Source of the DNA: an uncultured Paracoccaceae bacterium
GTDB lineage: Bacteria; Pseudomonadota; Alphaproteobacteria; Rhodobacterales; Rhodobacteraceae
DNA: 64,000 nt
Direction: 5' to 3'
NCBI GenBank assembly: GCA_947495295.1
Contig: CANLYJ010000001.1
Coordinates: forward strand, 496,001 to 560,000
Shown one piece after another: positions 35,681-44,421 of the stretch (the stretch's first letter is position 1; each line of letters opens with the position of its first letter). The notes beneath the pieces are model-generated. The model was not told where the DNA came from and did no database searches. It saw only the letters and a list, made by a program, of their open reading frames with translations. Both the position numbers and the translations under genes were made by a program.

Positions 35681-37854
35681 GTTTTATCAATCATAACTTC
35701 TGGAACTACTGCACCGGCGACAAATTTGTAATCGACGAGACCGCTTATAGATTTGTCAGACAAGACGCCAAGTGCGTCATGCTTGAAACGGTGACTGAAC
35801 CACGCGTAGTTGAGACATTTTCACACGAAGAAATCTACGAACTCGGCCAGTCCGAGCGGTTGGTCTATAAGCGGGACGATTACAGTCTTCGCAAATCTCG
35901 GAAACCGCGTGTCGATGATGGCCTGCAGTTTGCAGACCTCCCCGAAGACGAGCGCAAAGATGTGTTTTGGAAAAAGCTCTTTTGCGATGAATTACACCGC
36001 GCGTTTGAACTGAAGGAGGCTGTTCGAACAGATGTCTCAATCGCAGGGCTTCTGCCGAGTATCACGGCATCGGTGACAAAGAAGTGGAAAGCTTTCCAGC
36101 GTAACGGCAAGAACAAGCGGGCTGGAAAGGTATGCGAGGTTCCGGATGAACCAGGGGCTCGCACTTTGCTCCGATGGTATTGGGACTATGAAGATGCGGG
36201 ATTTCGCATTGAAGGTCTGAGAAGCCGCATTGGCGAGTCAGGAAACTATACACAGCGGTTTGAACCCGGAGTGGTGGCGTTGCTGACAAAATGTGTTCAG
36301 GAGTACGCGACACGTCGCAGAAAGAGCCAAAAGAAAATAGCGGAAGAGACCGAAGAGGCGTTTACTAAGGTCAATGCTGAACGCCGTGAAGCAGGCCTGC
36401 ACGAATGGAAGATCCCAAAACTCAGCGCCGTGCGGCGGGCTATCCTTAAAATGGATGCATTTTTTGTATACTGCCAGCGTCGGGGCCTCGATGCCGCTCG
36501 CAAGAAATATGCTCTGTTTGAAAGAGGGATTCCTCTTCAGTTTCCAGGTGAGCATGTAGAGATCGACGAAGGCAAAATCGACTTGATGACACTGGCAACG
36601 ACAACCTTCATTTGGGAGCAACTGACAGAAGAGCAACGCAAGAAAATCCCAAAGCAACGGCGCTGGATGTATGTTGCGATCTGCGCGACGACCAAGTGCA
36701 TTTTGGCGATCCATATATGCAAAAACCCATCCGGCGCAGAAGCTGTTAAATGCTTATCGCTGGCTACGAGAGATAAAACAGACATTGCAATCGCAGCCGG
36801 TGCGCAAGACCGCTGGGATAAATATTGCGGGCTGTCTTTCGTATCGACGGACCAGGGTACGGCTTTTCTATCGTATCAGTTTGCGGAAGCTCTGGCCGCG
36901 TTAGGCGCCACGCACGATACACCTGCAGGGGCAACTCCATGGCTGCGCCCGTTCATCGAAAGGGTGTTCGGAACATTCAATACGGATTTGTTCCAAGAGG
37001 CCAATGGCAGGGTATTTTCAAACCCTGCCGAGAAGGGAGATTTCGACTCCGAGGGTACGGCGACGTTAACTGATGACATGCTCGCGATGATGTTGGTGCG
37101 TTTTGTTGTCGATGTTTACCACAATCGACCACATGAGGGCTTGAATGGCGAAACGCCAAACAACGCATGGGACCGATTGAGCCGGCGGTATCCGATGTGT
37201 CCGCCGCCGCTGCCAAAGGATCGCCGCGCTATTTTCGGTCTGAATGTGCGCCGAAAGGTGCGCGGGAACGGCGTTCTGGTGTGCGGTATTCAATATCGAT
37301 GCGACCAACTTGACCAGTTATTCCTTCGTCGACCAGACGATGAACACAATGTCAAAGTGCGGATTAATCCCGAAAACATTGGAACTGTTGACGTGCTGAT
37401 CGACGGGATGTGGTTTCCTGCCAAGGCTGTCGGGGGTGGGTTTGATGGTATTCGAATGGATCTTTGGATCGCTAAGGTGAGGGCCATTCGTCAATACAAT
37501 CATGATCAATCCCTACTGAAGCGACACGTCGTTCTGGAGGCGCTGGCAGATATTCGAGCGATGAATAACGAACCATTCCTGTTGATGGACATGACCCCGT
37601 TCGGTTGCACGGCGAAGCAGATAAACCGGGCTGAGAAATCTGTCTTCCTAGGGCTTGAAGCCGAAGCTTTGTCCTCGGCGGAGATGGAGAAACACTTCGT
37701 CGCCACCTCGTTCAAGGTGAGTTCTGCTGTGTCAGAGGCAGCAGCTCCTGAAGCCCGCAAGGTCGTTCAGCAACCGGAATGTCCAGCCATAGACGACGAA
37801 GCCATTGTTGAGGCAAGTGGTTTGGTTTTTCATGGGACAGGCCATAATGGATGA
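35677..37854 (+). CDS. tnsB: TnsB-like DDE transposase (Mu/Tn7 type)
   Basis: 725 residues. The rve-type catalytic core has D297 (HVEIDEG), D392 (VSTDQGT) and E428 (PFIERVFGTFN), in the spacing of the Mu/TnsB/TniA family. The N-terminus holds helical end-binding domains; after the core comes a Mu-type beta-barrel domain and a flexible tail that would reach TnsC. TnsB binds the end repeats and cuts and joins the 3' ends. It overlaps tnsA by four bases and tnsC by eight. Confidence 0.93.
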   Translation: MSFINHNFWNYCTGDKFVIDETAYRFVRQDAKCVMLETVTEPRVVETFSHEEIYELGQSERLVYKRDDYSLRKSRKPRVDDGLQFADLPEDERKDVFWKKLFCDELHRAFELKEAVRTDVSIAGLLPSITASVTKKWKAFQRNGKNKRAGKVCEVPDEPGARTLLRWYWDYEDAGFRIEGLRSRIGESGNYTQRFEPGVVALLTKCVQEYATRRRKSQKKIAEETEEAFTKVNAERREAGLHEWKIPKLSAVRRAILKMDAFFVYCQRRGLDAARKKYALFERGIPLQFPGEHVEIDEGKIDLMTLATTTFIWEQLTEEQRKKIPKQRRWMYVAICATTKCILAIHICKNPSGAEAVKCLSLATRDKTDIAIAAGAQDRWDKYCGLSFVSTDQGTAFLSYQFAEALAALGATHDTPAGATPWLRPFIERVFGTFNTDLFQEANGRVFSNPAEKGDFDSEGTATLTDDMLAMMLVRFVVDVYHNRPHEGLNGETPNNAWDRLSRRYPMCPPPLPKDRRAIFGLNVRRKVRGNGVLVCGIQYRCDQLDQLFLRRPDDEHNVKVRINPENIGTVDVLIDGMWFPAKAVGGGFDGIRMDLWIAKVRAIRQYNHDQSLLKRHVVLEALADIRAMNNEPFLLMDMTPFGCTAKQINRAEKSVFLGLEAEALSSAEMEKHFVATSFKVSSAVSEAAAPEARKVVQQPECPAIDDEAIVEASGLVFHGTGHNG

Positions 37855-38863
37855 TTTTAACAGTGCAATGCGGGTCTCGAAAGAGACCCGCAAACTCAAC
37901 GACATCTTTGTTGAAAACCAACTTCATAAAGACTTCTCAAGGGCGTTCACATCCATTTTGGCTGACTTAAGGTTGGATATCGAGATCGCTGCCCCAAAAC
38001 GCCGGAAATGCGAGGGCATTGTTCTTTTCGGCAATTCGGGCTCCGGAAAAAGTACCGTCATCGATTATGTGCTGGATCACCATCCGCATCTTCAGCCGAA
38101 GCGTGTTGTCAGGCGTGGCGTGGAGCGGATAACCAAAACTGACGTATGTGCAATCAAAGCATCTTCTCCTGCGACGCTGAAATCCGTTGGACAAAATATC
38201 TTAGCTGAACTGGGGTACAAAAGCGATGTTGACCCCCTCAATCTCAACAACAAGGAAGCCCATTACATCTGGAATCTTGTGCGGCAGTATTTAAAGAAAT
38301 CGGGGGTTCTGGTGTTATTCATTGATGAAGCGCAGGACTTTATCATCAATCAGAACCGCATTGAGATCACTAAAGTGATCAATACTCTTAAATCCCTTTT
38401 GCAGGACAAAGAATGGCCAGTATGCGTGGTTCTTGCCGGCATGCCCGAGCTCAACACATTGGTTCAGCGCGATGATCAACTGGTGAACCGAACGACGAGA
38501 ATTTCATGTTCAAAACTGGTGGCCGAAACGCACAAATCGGACGTGATGTCGATCGTCTCGCACTATGCTTCAGTGGTCGATGTTGACCTGCACCCGGATC
38601 TGAGAAAAGTGAGTTTCGTCCGGAGACTGCTTCATGCATCCAGCGGTGATTTCGGTAAGACCATTCAGGAAATAATTCGAGGTCTGACCGCTGCAATTAA
38701 AAACCAAGCCAAGGAGGTTACCGTCGCTGACTTCGCTGCGGGATTCCAGGAGAAGTACAAACTGGTTGACGCCGCCAACCCGTATATCGTTCCAGATTAC
38801 CTCAATATCGTAGTCCCAAGTTCAGGTGCAAACGTAAACGTCAACCTCGACGGAGAGAGTTGA
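37847..38863 (+). CDS. tnsC: TnsC/TniB-like AAA+ ATPase
   Basis: 338 residues from ATG 37847 (MDDFNSAMRVSKETRKL). Walker A LFGNSGSGKSTVIDY, Walker B VLVLFIDEAQDFI and a sensor region around PVCVVLAGMPEL mark the TniB/TnsC group. TnsC forms filaments on target DNA, links the target selector to TnsAB and gives target immunity. The start overlaps tnsB; tniQ follows one base after the stop. Confidence 0.92.
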   Translation: MDDFNSAMRVSKETRKLNDIFVENQLHKDFSRAFTSILADLRLDIEIAAPKRRKCEGIVLFGNSGSGKSTVIDYVLDHHPHLQPKRVVRRGVERITKTDVCAIKASSPATLKSVGQNILAELGYKSDVDPLNLNNKEAHYIWNLVRQYLKKSGVLVLFIDEAQDFIINQNRIEITKVINTLKSLLQDKEWPVCVVLAGMPELNTLVQRDDQLVNRTTRISCSKLVAETHKSDVMSIVSHYASVVDVDLHPDLRKVSFVRRLLHASSGDFGKTIQEIIRGLTAAIKNQAKEVTVADFAAGFQEKYKLVDAANPYIVPDYLNIVVPSSGANVNVNLDGES

Positions 38864-38864
38864 A

Positions 38865-40730
38865 ATGCCATTGCCGTTCCTGATCGACCTACAGCCGTTT
38901 GAGACACAGACCTCATTTGGGTCACGTTTGGCTGCGGCAAACTTAGCAGAGTACGCCCAATACTTTTACACTGACGTGAAGATTGCTTTTCCTGCACTGG
39001 TCCGTGGTGAAACAGCCCAGCTTAATCGCCTCTCAGAGCTTGGCGATGTTGATCGCGAGATGCTTCAGTCAAATGCGGTCCGCAGCGGTACCGGTGAAGG
39101 GCACACGATTGGAGGCCAGTTCTTCGAGAAACGTACCTTGCTACGTTCTACCCAACGCGTATGCCCGGCCTGCATCATCGCTGACATCGAAACAGGAGGC
39201 GAGTTTGGTGCCTATGGCCGGAGTTACTGGCATATGGCAAGCGTGAGAACCTGTGTTGCCCATTCTAGGCCGTTGCTAGGCCTCGACGCCCTGAAGAGCC
39301 CTCGCAATGCCCATGACTTTCATGGACGCATTGTTGATGACTTCGAAATCATCTCCAGTGCTGACGCAGCAAGCGCCAGAAGATCCCCTACGGATTTGGA
39401 AAGCTACCTAATCGCCAGGTTCCAAAGACGTGTCGAGTACAATTGGCTCAATAAGTTCAGCATTCAAGTTGCGAGCAAAACCTGTGAAATGCTCGGAGCG
39501 GTTATGATGCGCGGCCCAACGGCAAATCTGGCGGCATTCCAAGCAGAGGATTGGCTGGCAGCGGGATCGGCTGGATTCTCTGTCGCGTCGCAAGGCGAAG
39601 AAGCGTTTCGCGCCGTGCTTACAGATCTTCAGCGCCGCCCAGGTGTCCCGTCAGGCGGACCGCAGGCTCACTGGGGACGTTTCTACCAGTGGTTGGCATT
39701 CAGCGGAAAGCCACAGTCGTACAACAAAATGTTGGGCATCGTTCGTGACCACATCATTTCAAATTATCCGATCGCTGCAGACGAAACTGTTCTTGGAAAG
39801 AAATGCCTAAGGCGACGAGTTCACTCGCTGGCATCTGCTCAAAGAGAGACAGGATTGCATCCAAAGCGTTTGAGGACATTGCTGATTGAAGAGAAGTTTC
39901 TACCAGCTGACGATGGACAGATCCAACATGGTGCGATGGGTTTCTTTGACGCAATTGCAGCCGACGACTTCTTAAGAGAGACGTCCGCTTCCGTTGCTCA
40001 ACCCCAGGCCCAGAAGGTGTTCAATATGTCGCGCAGCCAGTTTGATGTCATGCGGAAGTGGGGTTTCATTGTACCTGTCACAGGTAGAGCCCGTGCTAAG
40101 CCACGATATTCGCTCATCGCATTGAAGGAGTTTCGACATCGTTTAATAAGGCAGGCGGTTCCCGTCAGGTATCTGGGTCGAACGCATGCCGATATTCAGA
40201 CAGCAGCAAGAAAGGCTGTTTGCAGTACTGGTGAGATCGTAACCCTCATCATCGAAAGCCAACTGGATTGGGTCGGTTTTACCAACGGTCAGCGGACATA
40301 TCGAAACCTTGTTGTTGATGTGGATGAGGTCATGTCAAAGTTGCACACTGCGGTCGTTGAAGGCCTCACAAAGAAAGAACTCAAAAGCCTTCTTGGGGTC
40401 AATGATTGCGTCATCAAATGGCTATGCGACAGTGGTTATCTGCCGCTTCGAAAGAGCAGGTCACCAATTTCCCGGAAATCTCAGTCCGTGGTGCGTCAGG
40501 AAGATCTAGACAACTTCAATAGGCGCTACGTGACACTTAGAAATCTGGCGCGACAAAGCAAGTTCAATTCGCAAAGACTTAAATCCATGCTGAAAAAGGC
40601 GTCGGTTGAACCGCTTGATCGCTCTAACGAGAATGGTCGGAATGTCTATCGTCGCAGGGACGTCGAACATGCTCTGAACATGGTACCATCTGAAGCCGCG
40701 TTGGCTAACGAGGATACTAATGTTTTTTGA
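38865..40730 (+). CDS. tniQ: TniQ/TnsD-family target selector
   Basis: 621 residues, preceded by GGAGAG. The N-terminal TniQ domain includes a zinc-binding pattern VCPACIIAD ... VRTCVAHSRPL (CPxC and CxxH). The long C-terminal part has several winged-helix-like segments (MSRSQFDVMRKWGFIVPVTG, LKSLLGVNDCVIKWLCDSGYL), as in TnsD-type proteins that recognise a fixed DNA site. The size exceeds that of short TniQ forms and fits site-specific targeting. The nearest site candidate is the 3' end of nrdJ next to the insertion. Confidence 0.9.
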   Translation: MPLPFLIDLQPFETQTSFGSRLAAANLAEYAQYFYTDVKIAFPALVRGETAQLNRLSELGDVDREMLQSNAVRSGTGEGHTIGGQFFEKRTLLRSTQRVCPACIIADIETGGEFGAYGRSYWHMASVRTCVAHSRPLLGLDALKSPRNAHDFHGRIVDDFEIISSADAASARRSPTDLESYLIARFQRRVEYNWLNKFSIQVASKTCEMLGAVMMRGPTANLAAFQAEDWLAAGSAGFSVASQGEEAFRAVLTDLQRRPGVPSGGPQAHWGRFYQWLAFSGKPQSYNKMLGIVRDHIISNYPIAADETVLGKKCLRRRVHSLASAQRETGLHPKRLRTLLIEEKFLPADDGQIQHGAMGFFDAIAADDFLRETSASVAQPQAQKVFNMSRSQFDVMRKWGFIVPVTGRARAKPRYSLIALKEFRHRLIRQAVPVRYLGRTHADIQTAARKAVCSTGEIVTLIIESQLDWVGFTNGQRTYRNLVVDVDEVMSKLHTAVVEGLTKKELKSLLGVNDCVIKWLCDSGYLPLRKSRSPISRKSQSVVRQEDLDNFNRRYVTLRNLARQSKFNSQRLKSMLKKASVEPLDRSNENGRNVYRRRDVEHALNMVPSEAALANEDTNVF

Positions 40731-40748
40731 CGAATGCGGCGGTTCGCT

Positions 40749-40964
40749 TCAATCTGCGTCTCTTAACATATCGAGAATTCCGCGACGAAGGCTATCTCTC
40801 GCGTCACATACGGTGCGAAGCGCGTGCTCAAATTTTTGCTCATCTCCGCTGTGAAACGCGTCTTTGATGAGTTCAAACTGTGCGTCCATGTCGCCAGCAA
40901 AGGCATATTCTCTTTCAAAGTCAGTGATCGGATTTTCCTTCCTTTTAATCTGTACTCGGAGCAA
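40749..40964 (-). CDS. Possible 71-residue protein convergent with tniQ
   Basis: MLRVQIKRKENPITDFEREYAF, then charged helices (FELIKDAFHSGDEQKFEHAL). No family recognised. The frame ends 18 bases after the tniQ stop on the other strand. It could be a small cargo gene; no strong ribosome site is seen. Confidence 0.35.
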   Translation of the reverse strand: MLRVQIKRKENPITDFEREYAFAGDMDAQFELIKDAFHSGDEQKFEHALRTVCDARDSLRRGILDMLRDAD

Positions 40965-41335
40965 CGAGTTGAAGCGGTTTGCTTGGTCGCTTCCTTAAAA
41001 TGGGAACCGATAGAGCGAAGGAGGTGGTTGTTCAACCTCCGGCGGAAGGCCGACATCCTTCCTCAGGTGAGCCGGTAACTCGGCTCTTCTGCGCAGAACA
41101 GCCCGTTCCTCGCTGGGTCGCCGGGCAAGTAGTGCCGCTAGCCGCACCAAAACTCTCGCGTACATTGCTGGCGGCCAAATGCCGCTTCAGATTTTCGCGG
41201 CTGCTGCGAACTTTTCAGGCTGGTGAGTGTTGAAGCACTAGGTCGCTAGGTCCTATACAGATAGGGGGCGTCTAGGGGGTGAAATTTTAGATTTAGAACA
41301 GTACGCTAAGTTAAAAACAATCATGGTTGGCATTG
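40965..41335. other. Spacer before the Septu-like genes
   Basis: About 370 bases without a supported gene. GC-richer in its middle (41060-41220), then AT-rich before the ptuA-like start, where the promoter should lie. No terminal repeat of the transposon is visible here. Confidence 0.4.
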
Positions 41336-43003
41336 ATGGCAAGTTCAGCTTTTTTCTTTACGGGTAAGGATCCAATACGCTTAGCTGAGGCCGAGCTAAA
41401 AGAGTACTATCGTTCTAGGCTTGCGGTCATTGAAGTCGCTCCGGATGGCAGTTGTAGGGTTCACTTTTGGGTGCCAAAGAGTGCTTTGGGACCCAAATGG
41501 TATACCTACGGGCCGGTAAGTATTTGCTTCTTATCAAATCAAACGGGCCAAAGGATTCTTGATGCAGGCGAAGCTATCCATATTATTGATGAAAGCACCA
41601 AAAAAACAGCCTTTGTTGACGTAAGCTCAAATGATCTAGGAGTTTCATTCGTCACGATGGGACTTTCGGCCATGGATTATCGTGCGCTGGTTGACCATCT
41701 TGGCAATCACCATGCTTTGGAGGCTTTACTCGCAGTTAACGACATCATTTCATTGAAAGAATATCGGCCAAATAACCCAGAAATCAAAAATCACCGCCTT
41801 AGGAAGAGAGTGCTAAAGTCCCTGATTAGGCGGACTGAACAATCGTTTCTTTTAGAAAATGGCATCGAAATACTAAAGGAAAACGAGCGTGCGTCGATTG
41901 ACGCTGCACGCCCCGAGTTTAGGTGTGGATTCCGGTTACGGGACGGTAGGGAATATTCATTTGATTTTAGATTCGGTTTGACTACGGATCTGGGGCAGCG
42001 GATTGCAGTTCTAATCGGGAAGAATGGTTCAGGGAAAACTCAAACTTTACGGCATATCGCCAAAATGGCGCTAGGTGCTCTTTCGAACGACTGGCGCGGA
42101 AATTTTATACCAAGCAGAATTATTGGTTTTTACTCAGGTTATAGGGTCTCAAAGGTTTTCCCACCGCAGACACTAAAGCGAATGGTATCTGGGTATAAGA
42201 TATACAATATGGCTGATGAGGCCGGGCGATCGTCAGCCAGCCTAATTGATACTTTATTGGAAATGATTGGTTCGGACGCTAGGGTAGCTGACACAACTCG
42301 GTTTGAAATATTACTTGATAGTCTGGACCAAGCTCGAAAGAAACGCCCTATCTCCATTTTCCATGAAATACATGGCCCGATTGATGTGTCGAAAATTCGT
42401 CCAGCACACATGGGTGATGGTAACGCTGTTTTCTTCACGCGAACCGATGGTCAAGTCCAAGAAGATATCTCTGATTTTCAGGAATCAATAGATCGTTCAA
42501 AGGGCGTGTTCGGCCGGGAACCAAACGATCTAAGTTCCGGTGAAGAAGCCTATATACGGTTTTGCATCTTTTCCTCCGCTTATACCGAAAATGGATCTTT
42601 AATTTTGCTGGATGAGCCAGAAGTGTTTTTGCATCCTCAATTTATCGATGCATTGATGGGTTCTCTGCACAGAGTCTTAGAATTGACGGGATCAGTTGCC
42701 GTAGTTGCCACCCACTCGGCCTATGTTGTCCGTTGTGTGCAAGAAGAGATGGTTCATATCATTAGGGACGGCGCAGAAAGTGTTGTTGGCGGTAGAGTGG
42801 GCGTCCAAAAAACAAGGATGAAGACGTTCGGAGCCGATGTCGGCTTAATTTCTCTTTTTGTTTTTGGCGAAGACGAAATGGAAACTACCGAAAACCGTGC
42901 TCTCAGTCACATTTCAAGAACCGGTCAGGACGTCTCATCTCTTAAGTCGCTCGTATCAGAAGATTTGATTTCTAAGATTGTAAACAAAAATGAAGAAGAT
43001 TGA
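41336..43003 (+). CDS. ptuA: Septu PtuA-like AAA ATPase with extra N-terminal domain
   Basis: 555 residues from ATG 41336; TTG 41327 is an alternative. Residues 1-200 form an unrecognised domain (SSAFFFTGKDPIRLAEAEL). The ABC/SMC-like ATPase follows: Walker A LIGKNGSGKT near 228-235, signature LSSGEEAYIRF near 399, Walker B SLILLDEPEVFLHPQF near 422 and the H-loop VATHSAYVVR. PtuA with PtuB forms the Septu anti-phage system, in which the ATPase controls the HNH nuclease. The following gene overlaps by 14 bases. Septu assignment rests on the pair. Confidence 0.82.
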   Translation: MASSAFFFTGKDPIRLAEAELKEYYRSRLAVIEVAPDGSCRVHFWVPKSALGPKWYTYGPVSICFLSNQTGQRILDAGEAIHIIDESTKKTAFVDVSSNDLGVSFVTMGLSAMDYRALVDHLGNHHALEALLAVNDIISLKEYRPNNPEIKNHRLRKRVLKSLIRRTEQSFLLENGIEILKENERASIDAARPEFRCGFRLRDGREYSFDFRFGLTTDLGQRIAVLIGKNGSGKTQTLRHIAKMALGALSNDWRGNFIPSRIIGFYSGYRVSKVFPPQTLKRMVSGYKIYNMADEAGRSSASLIDTLLEMIGSDARVADTTRFEILLDSLDQARKKRPISIFHEIHGPIDVSKIRPAHMGDGNAVFFTRTDGQVQEDISDFQESIDRSKGVFGREPNDLSSGEEAYIRFCIFSSAYTENGSLILLDEPEVFLHPQFIDALMGSLHRVLELTGSVAVVATHSAYVVRCVQEEMVHIIRDGAESVVGGRVGVQKTRMKTFGADVGLISLFVFGEDEMETTENRALSHISRTGQDVSSLKSLVSEDLISKIVNKNEED

Positions 43004-43820
43004 TAAGCCGCATGACAGCGGCTCGGCCAGTCTATGTGCGGCCAGTAGAAACAAGCAACTAAGAAAAACGTACCCAAATCTTCTCAGACTCGGATTGCGT
43101 GCGGGGCGCCTGGCTCAGCACTACGATGCTGCGGGTGGAGACCCGAACATTGTAAGGTCTACTCGCATTTCTGCTAAAGAGAAACGGGCCGTTCTTGACC
43201 TGTATGAATCGCCTCCCAAAGGAATGGGCTACATTGGAGAGCTTCGGGATTCACTTGCCGGGGAAACGTGCCCAATGTGCGGGGGATATAATCCAACCGA
43301 ACTTGACCATTATTTAACGAAAAAAAAGTACCCAGAGTACGCATGCGTTTCATATAATCTTGTACCAGCTTGCTCCTGCAATCGAATGCGTGGTGAGAGA
43401 TTATTTGATCAGGTAACTCATGCAAGGGTCCTTCATCCCTACTACGATGATTGCATGGTAGAGCCTTTGATCGATCTAAAATTTAACCCGAACGACACTC
43501 CACCGCTTTTTACGATCAACTATACGATTGCAGCCTCCAATCCAAATTACAACAACGTCAAATTTCATGTAGACAACATAGTTCTTAGGACCAACTTCTT
43601 AACGCATATTGGAAAGAGATGGGGACGCTTGAAGGCTCAACCCGATGCGATTCTTCCTAAGCATAGGGACTACCGGGCTAGCAGCGACGAATTTCACTCA
43701 TACTTGATTGAGCTTAGTGATGGGAAATCTGCTGAGACAGGCCCAAATTCTTGGGCAGCGATTTTCTTTCGCTCAATCTCGAGGCGAAGTGTTTCAGACT
43801 GGATCTTTGATAACTGCTAG
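42990..43820 (+). CDS. ptuB: Septu PtuB-like HNH endonuclease
   Basis: 276 residues. The HNH core is clear: CPMCGG (from residue 94), ELDHYLTKKKYPEYA (D107-H108), YNLVPACSCNRMRGE (Asn and the second Cys pair from about 129), then HPYYDD. PtuB cuts nucleic acid when released or activated by PtuA. Its start overlaps the ptuA end, which supports coupled expression. The C-terminal 100 residues are AT-rich coding sequence without a known domain. Confidence 0.85.
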   Translation: MKKIDKPHDSGSASLCAASRNKQLRKTYPNLLRLGLRAGRLAQHYDAAGGDPNIVRSTRISAKEKRAVLDLYESPPKGMGYIGELRDSLAGETCPMCGGYNPTELDHYLTKKKYPEYACVSYNLVPACSCNRMRGERLFDQVTHARVLHPYYDDCMVEPLIDLKFNPNDTPPLFTINYTIAASNPNYNNVKFHVDNIVLRTNFLTHIGKRWGRLKAQPDAILPKHRDYRASSDEFHSYLIELSDGKSAETGPNSWAAIFFRSISRRSVSDWIFDNC

Positions 43821-44102
43821 GCCTTTAGATCAATTTAGGGTGGTAGAGAACATCTGCCTGTGTTGCGAGGAAGAAAACACTATGCTGAATACCTCACAAC
43901 AACTGGTCTTTGATTTCCATAGATGCAAGAGGACAAATTCGTGGGCCGTGAGGCATTAGAATAGCCCTCAGCGCAAGCCTAGGGCTCAATTTGCGATAAG
44001 AAACCAACTTGTACTGAATGTACGTGCTATGTGTATTTTATGGGCGCCAAAGAGTAATATTCAAATATGAGCTGCAACAAAAACAACGAGTTACACGAGA
44101 TC
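43821..44102. other. Right-end region of the transposon
   Basis: No supported gene. AGCCCT (43963-43968) and AGGGCT (43981-43986) make a small hairpin that may end ptuB transcription. At 44014-44036, read on the minus strand, ACACATAG-CACG-TACATT matches the inner repeat of the left end. Confidence 0.55.
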
Positions 44103-44130
44103 AAATGGGCAAACTATGGGTCATTTCACA
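44103..44130 (-). repeat. Right transposon end, 28-bp terminal inverted repeat
   Basis: Read inward on the minus strand: TGTGAAATGACCCATAG, then TTTGCCCATTT. It differs from the left end at two of 28 positions. CGTAC follows at 44131-44135. Confidence 0.93.
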
Positions 44131-44135
44131 CGTAC
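44131..44135. repeat. Target-site duplication, right copy (CGTAC)
   Basis: Direct copy of 24566-24570, immediately outside the right end. Confidence 0.92.
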
Positions 44136-44194
44136 CCATAGTCTTGCCATTTTGACCCCAGGGACTGCCATTCTGGTCTTATAAAATTGCCATT
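44136..44194 (+). repeat. Relic end of an older, related transposon
   Basis: TGCCATT occurs at 44145, 44166 and 44188, spaced 21 and 22 bp, as expected for TnsB-type sites. If the younger element is removed, TGTGGACGTAC (24560-24570) joins CCATAGTCTTGCC here, giving an end that resembles the younger terminal repeat (TGTG, ACCCATAG, TTGCC). This suggests a former Tn7-like left end 16 bp after nrdJ. Confidence 0.6.
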
Positions 44195-44421
44195 GGCTTA
44201 TTTTCCTTGATCAAATCGAATTTGAAAGAGGGACCGATGGTGCTCCAACGAAAAGGGGTGCTACAGTTTGCGGATTCCGGACATCCGCTGCGAGTGCGAC
44301 ATACAAGCATTAACTCCGTTATAGCCGACCTTCGAATGTCGTAGCTTCAACTTTCGATTGTGCGGCTTCTTTGTTCGGTGCATTTTAACCCAAAAGACTT
44401 TGCTTAAAGAATGGTACCATC
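44195..44421. other. Spacer between relic end and OLD-type gene
   Basis: No gene seen. A 9-bp inverted match to 34175-34183 (AGTGCGACA at 44293-44301) was considered as a transposon end and rejected because its flanks do not repeat. Confidence 0.4.

Larger units (their letters stand above)
24571..44130. mobile_element. Complete Tn7-like transposon inserted downstream of nrdJ
   Basis: 19,560 bp. Left end TGTGAAGTGACCCATAG and right end, read inward, TGTGAAATGACCCATAG; the match continues to 28 bp with two differences. It is flanked by the direct repeat CGTAC (24566-24570 and 44131-44135), the 5-bp duplication typical of Tn7 relatives. A second repeat pair lies further in (24621-24643 and 44014-44036), as expected for multiple transposase sites. 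The core tnsA-tnsB-tnsC-tniQ lies at 34988-40730 with a Ner-like gene in front. Cargo: XRE regulator, metallophosphoesterase, antitoxin-like gene, Avs3-like pair, small genes and a Septu-like pair. The transposition genes lie inside, with Septu cargo between tniQ and the right end. No cas genes or CRISPR array are seen. It is visibly AT-richer than the backbone. Confidence 0.95.

Noticed and set aside
24571..44130. CRISPR-associated transposon
   Set aside because: No cas genes, no CRISPR array and no repeat-spacer pattern on either strand; TniQ is of the long TnsD-like kind.
34175..44301. A 9-bp inverted repeat TGTCGCACT (34175-34183) / AGTGCGACA (44293-44301) that would frame the tns genes
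   Set aside because: The flanking 5-mers (CGAAT and TACAA) do not match, similarity stops after 9 bp and no inner repeats exist. The 24571/44130 ends meet all criteria.
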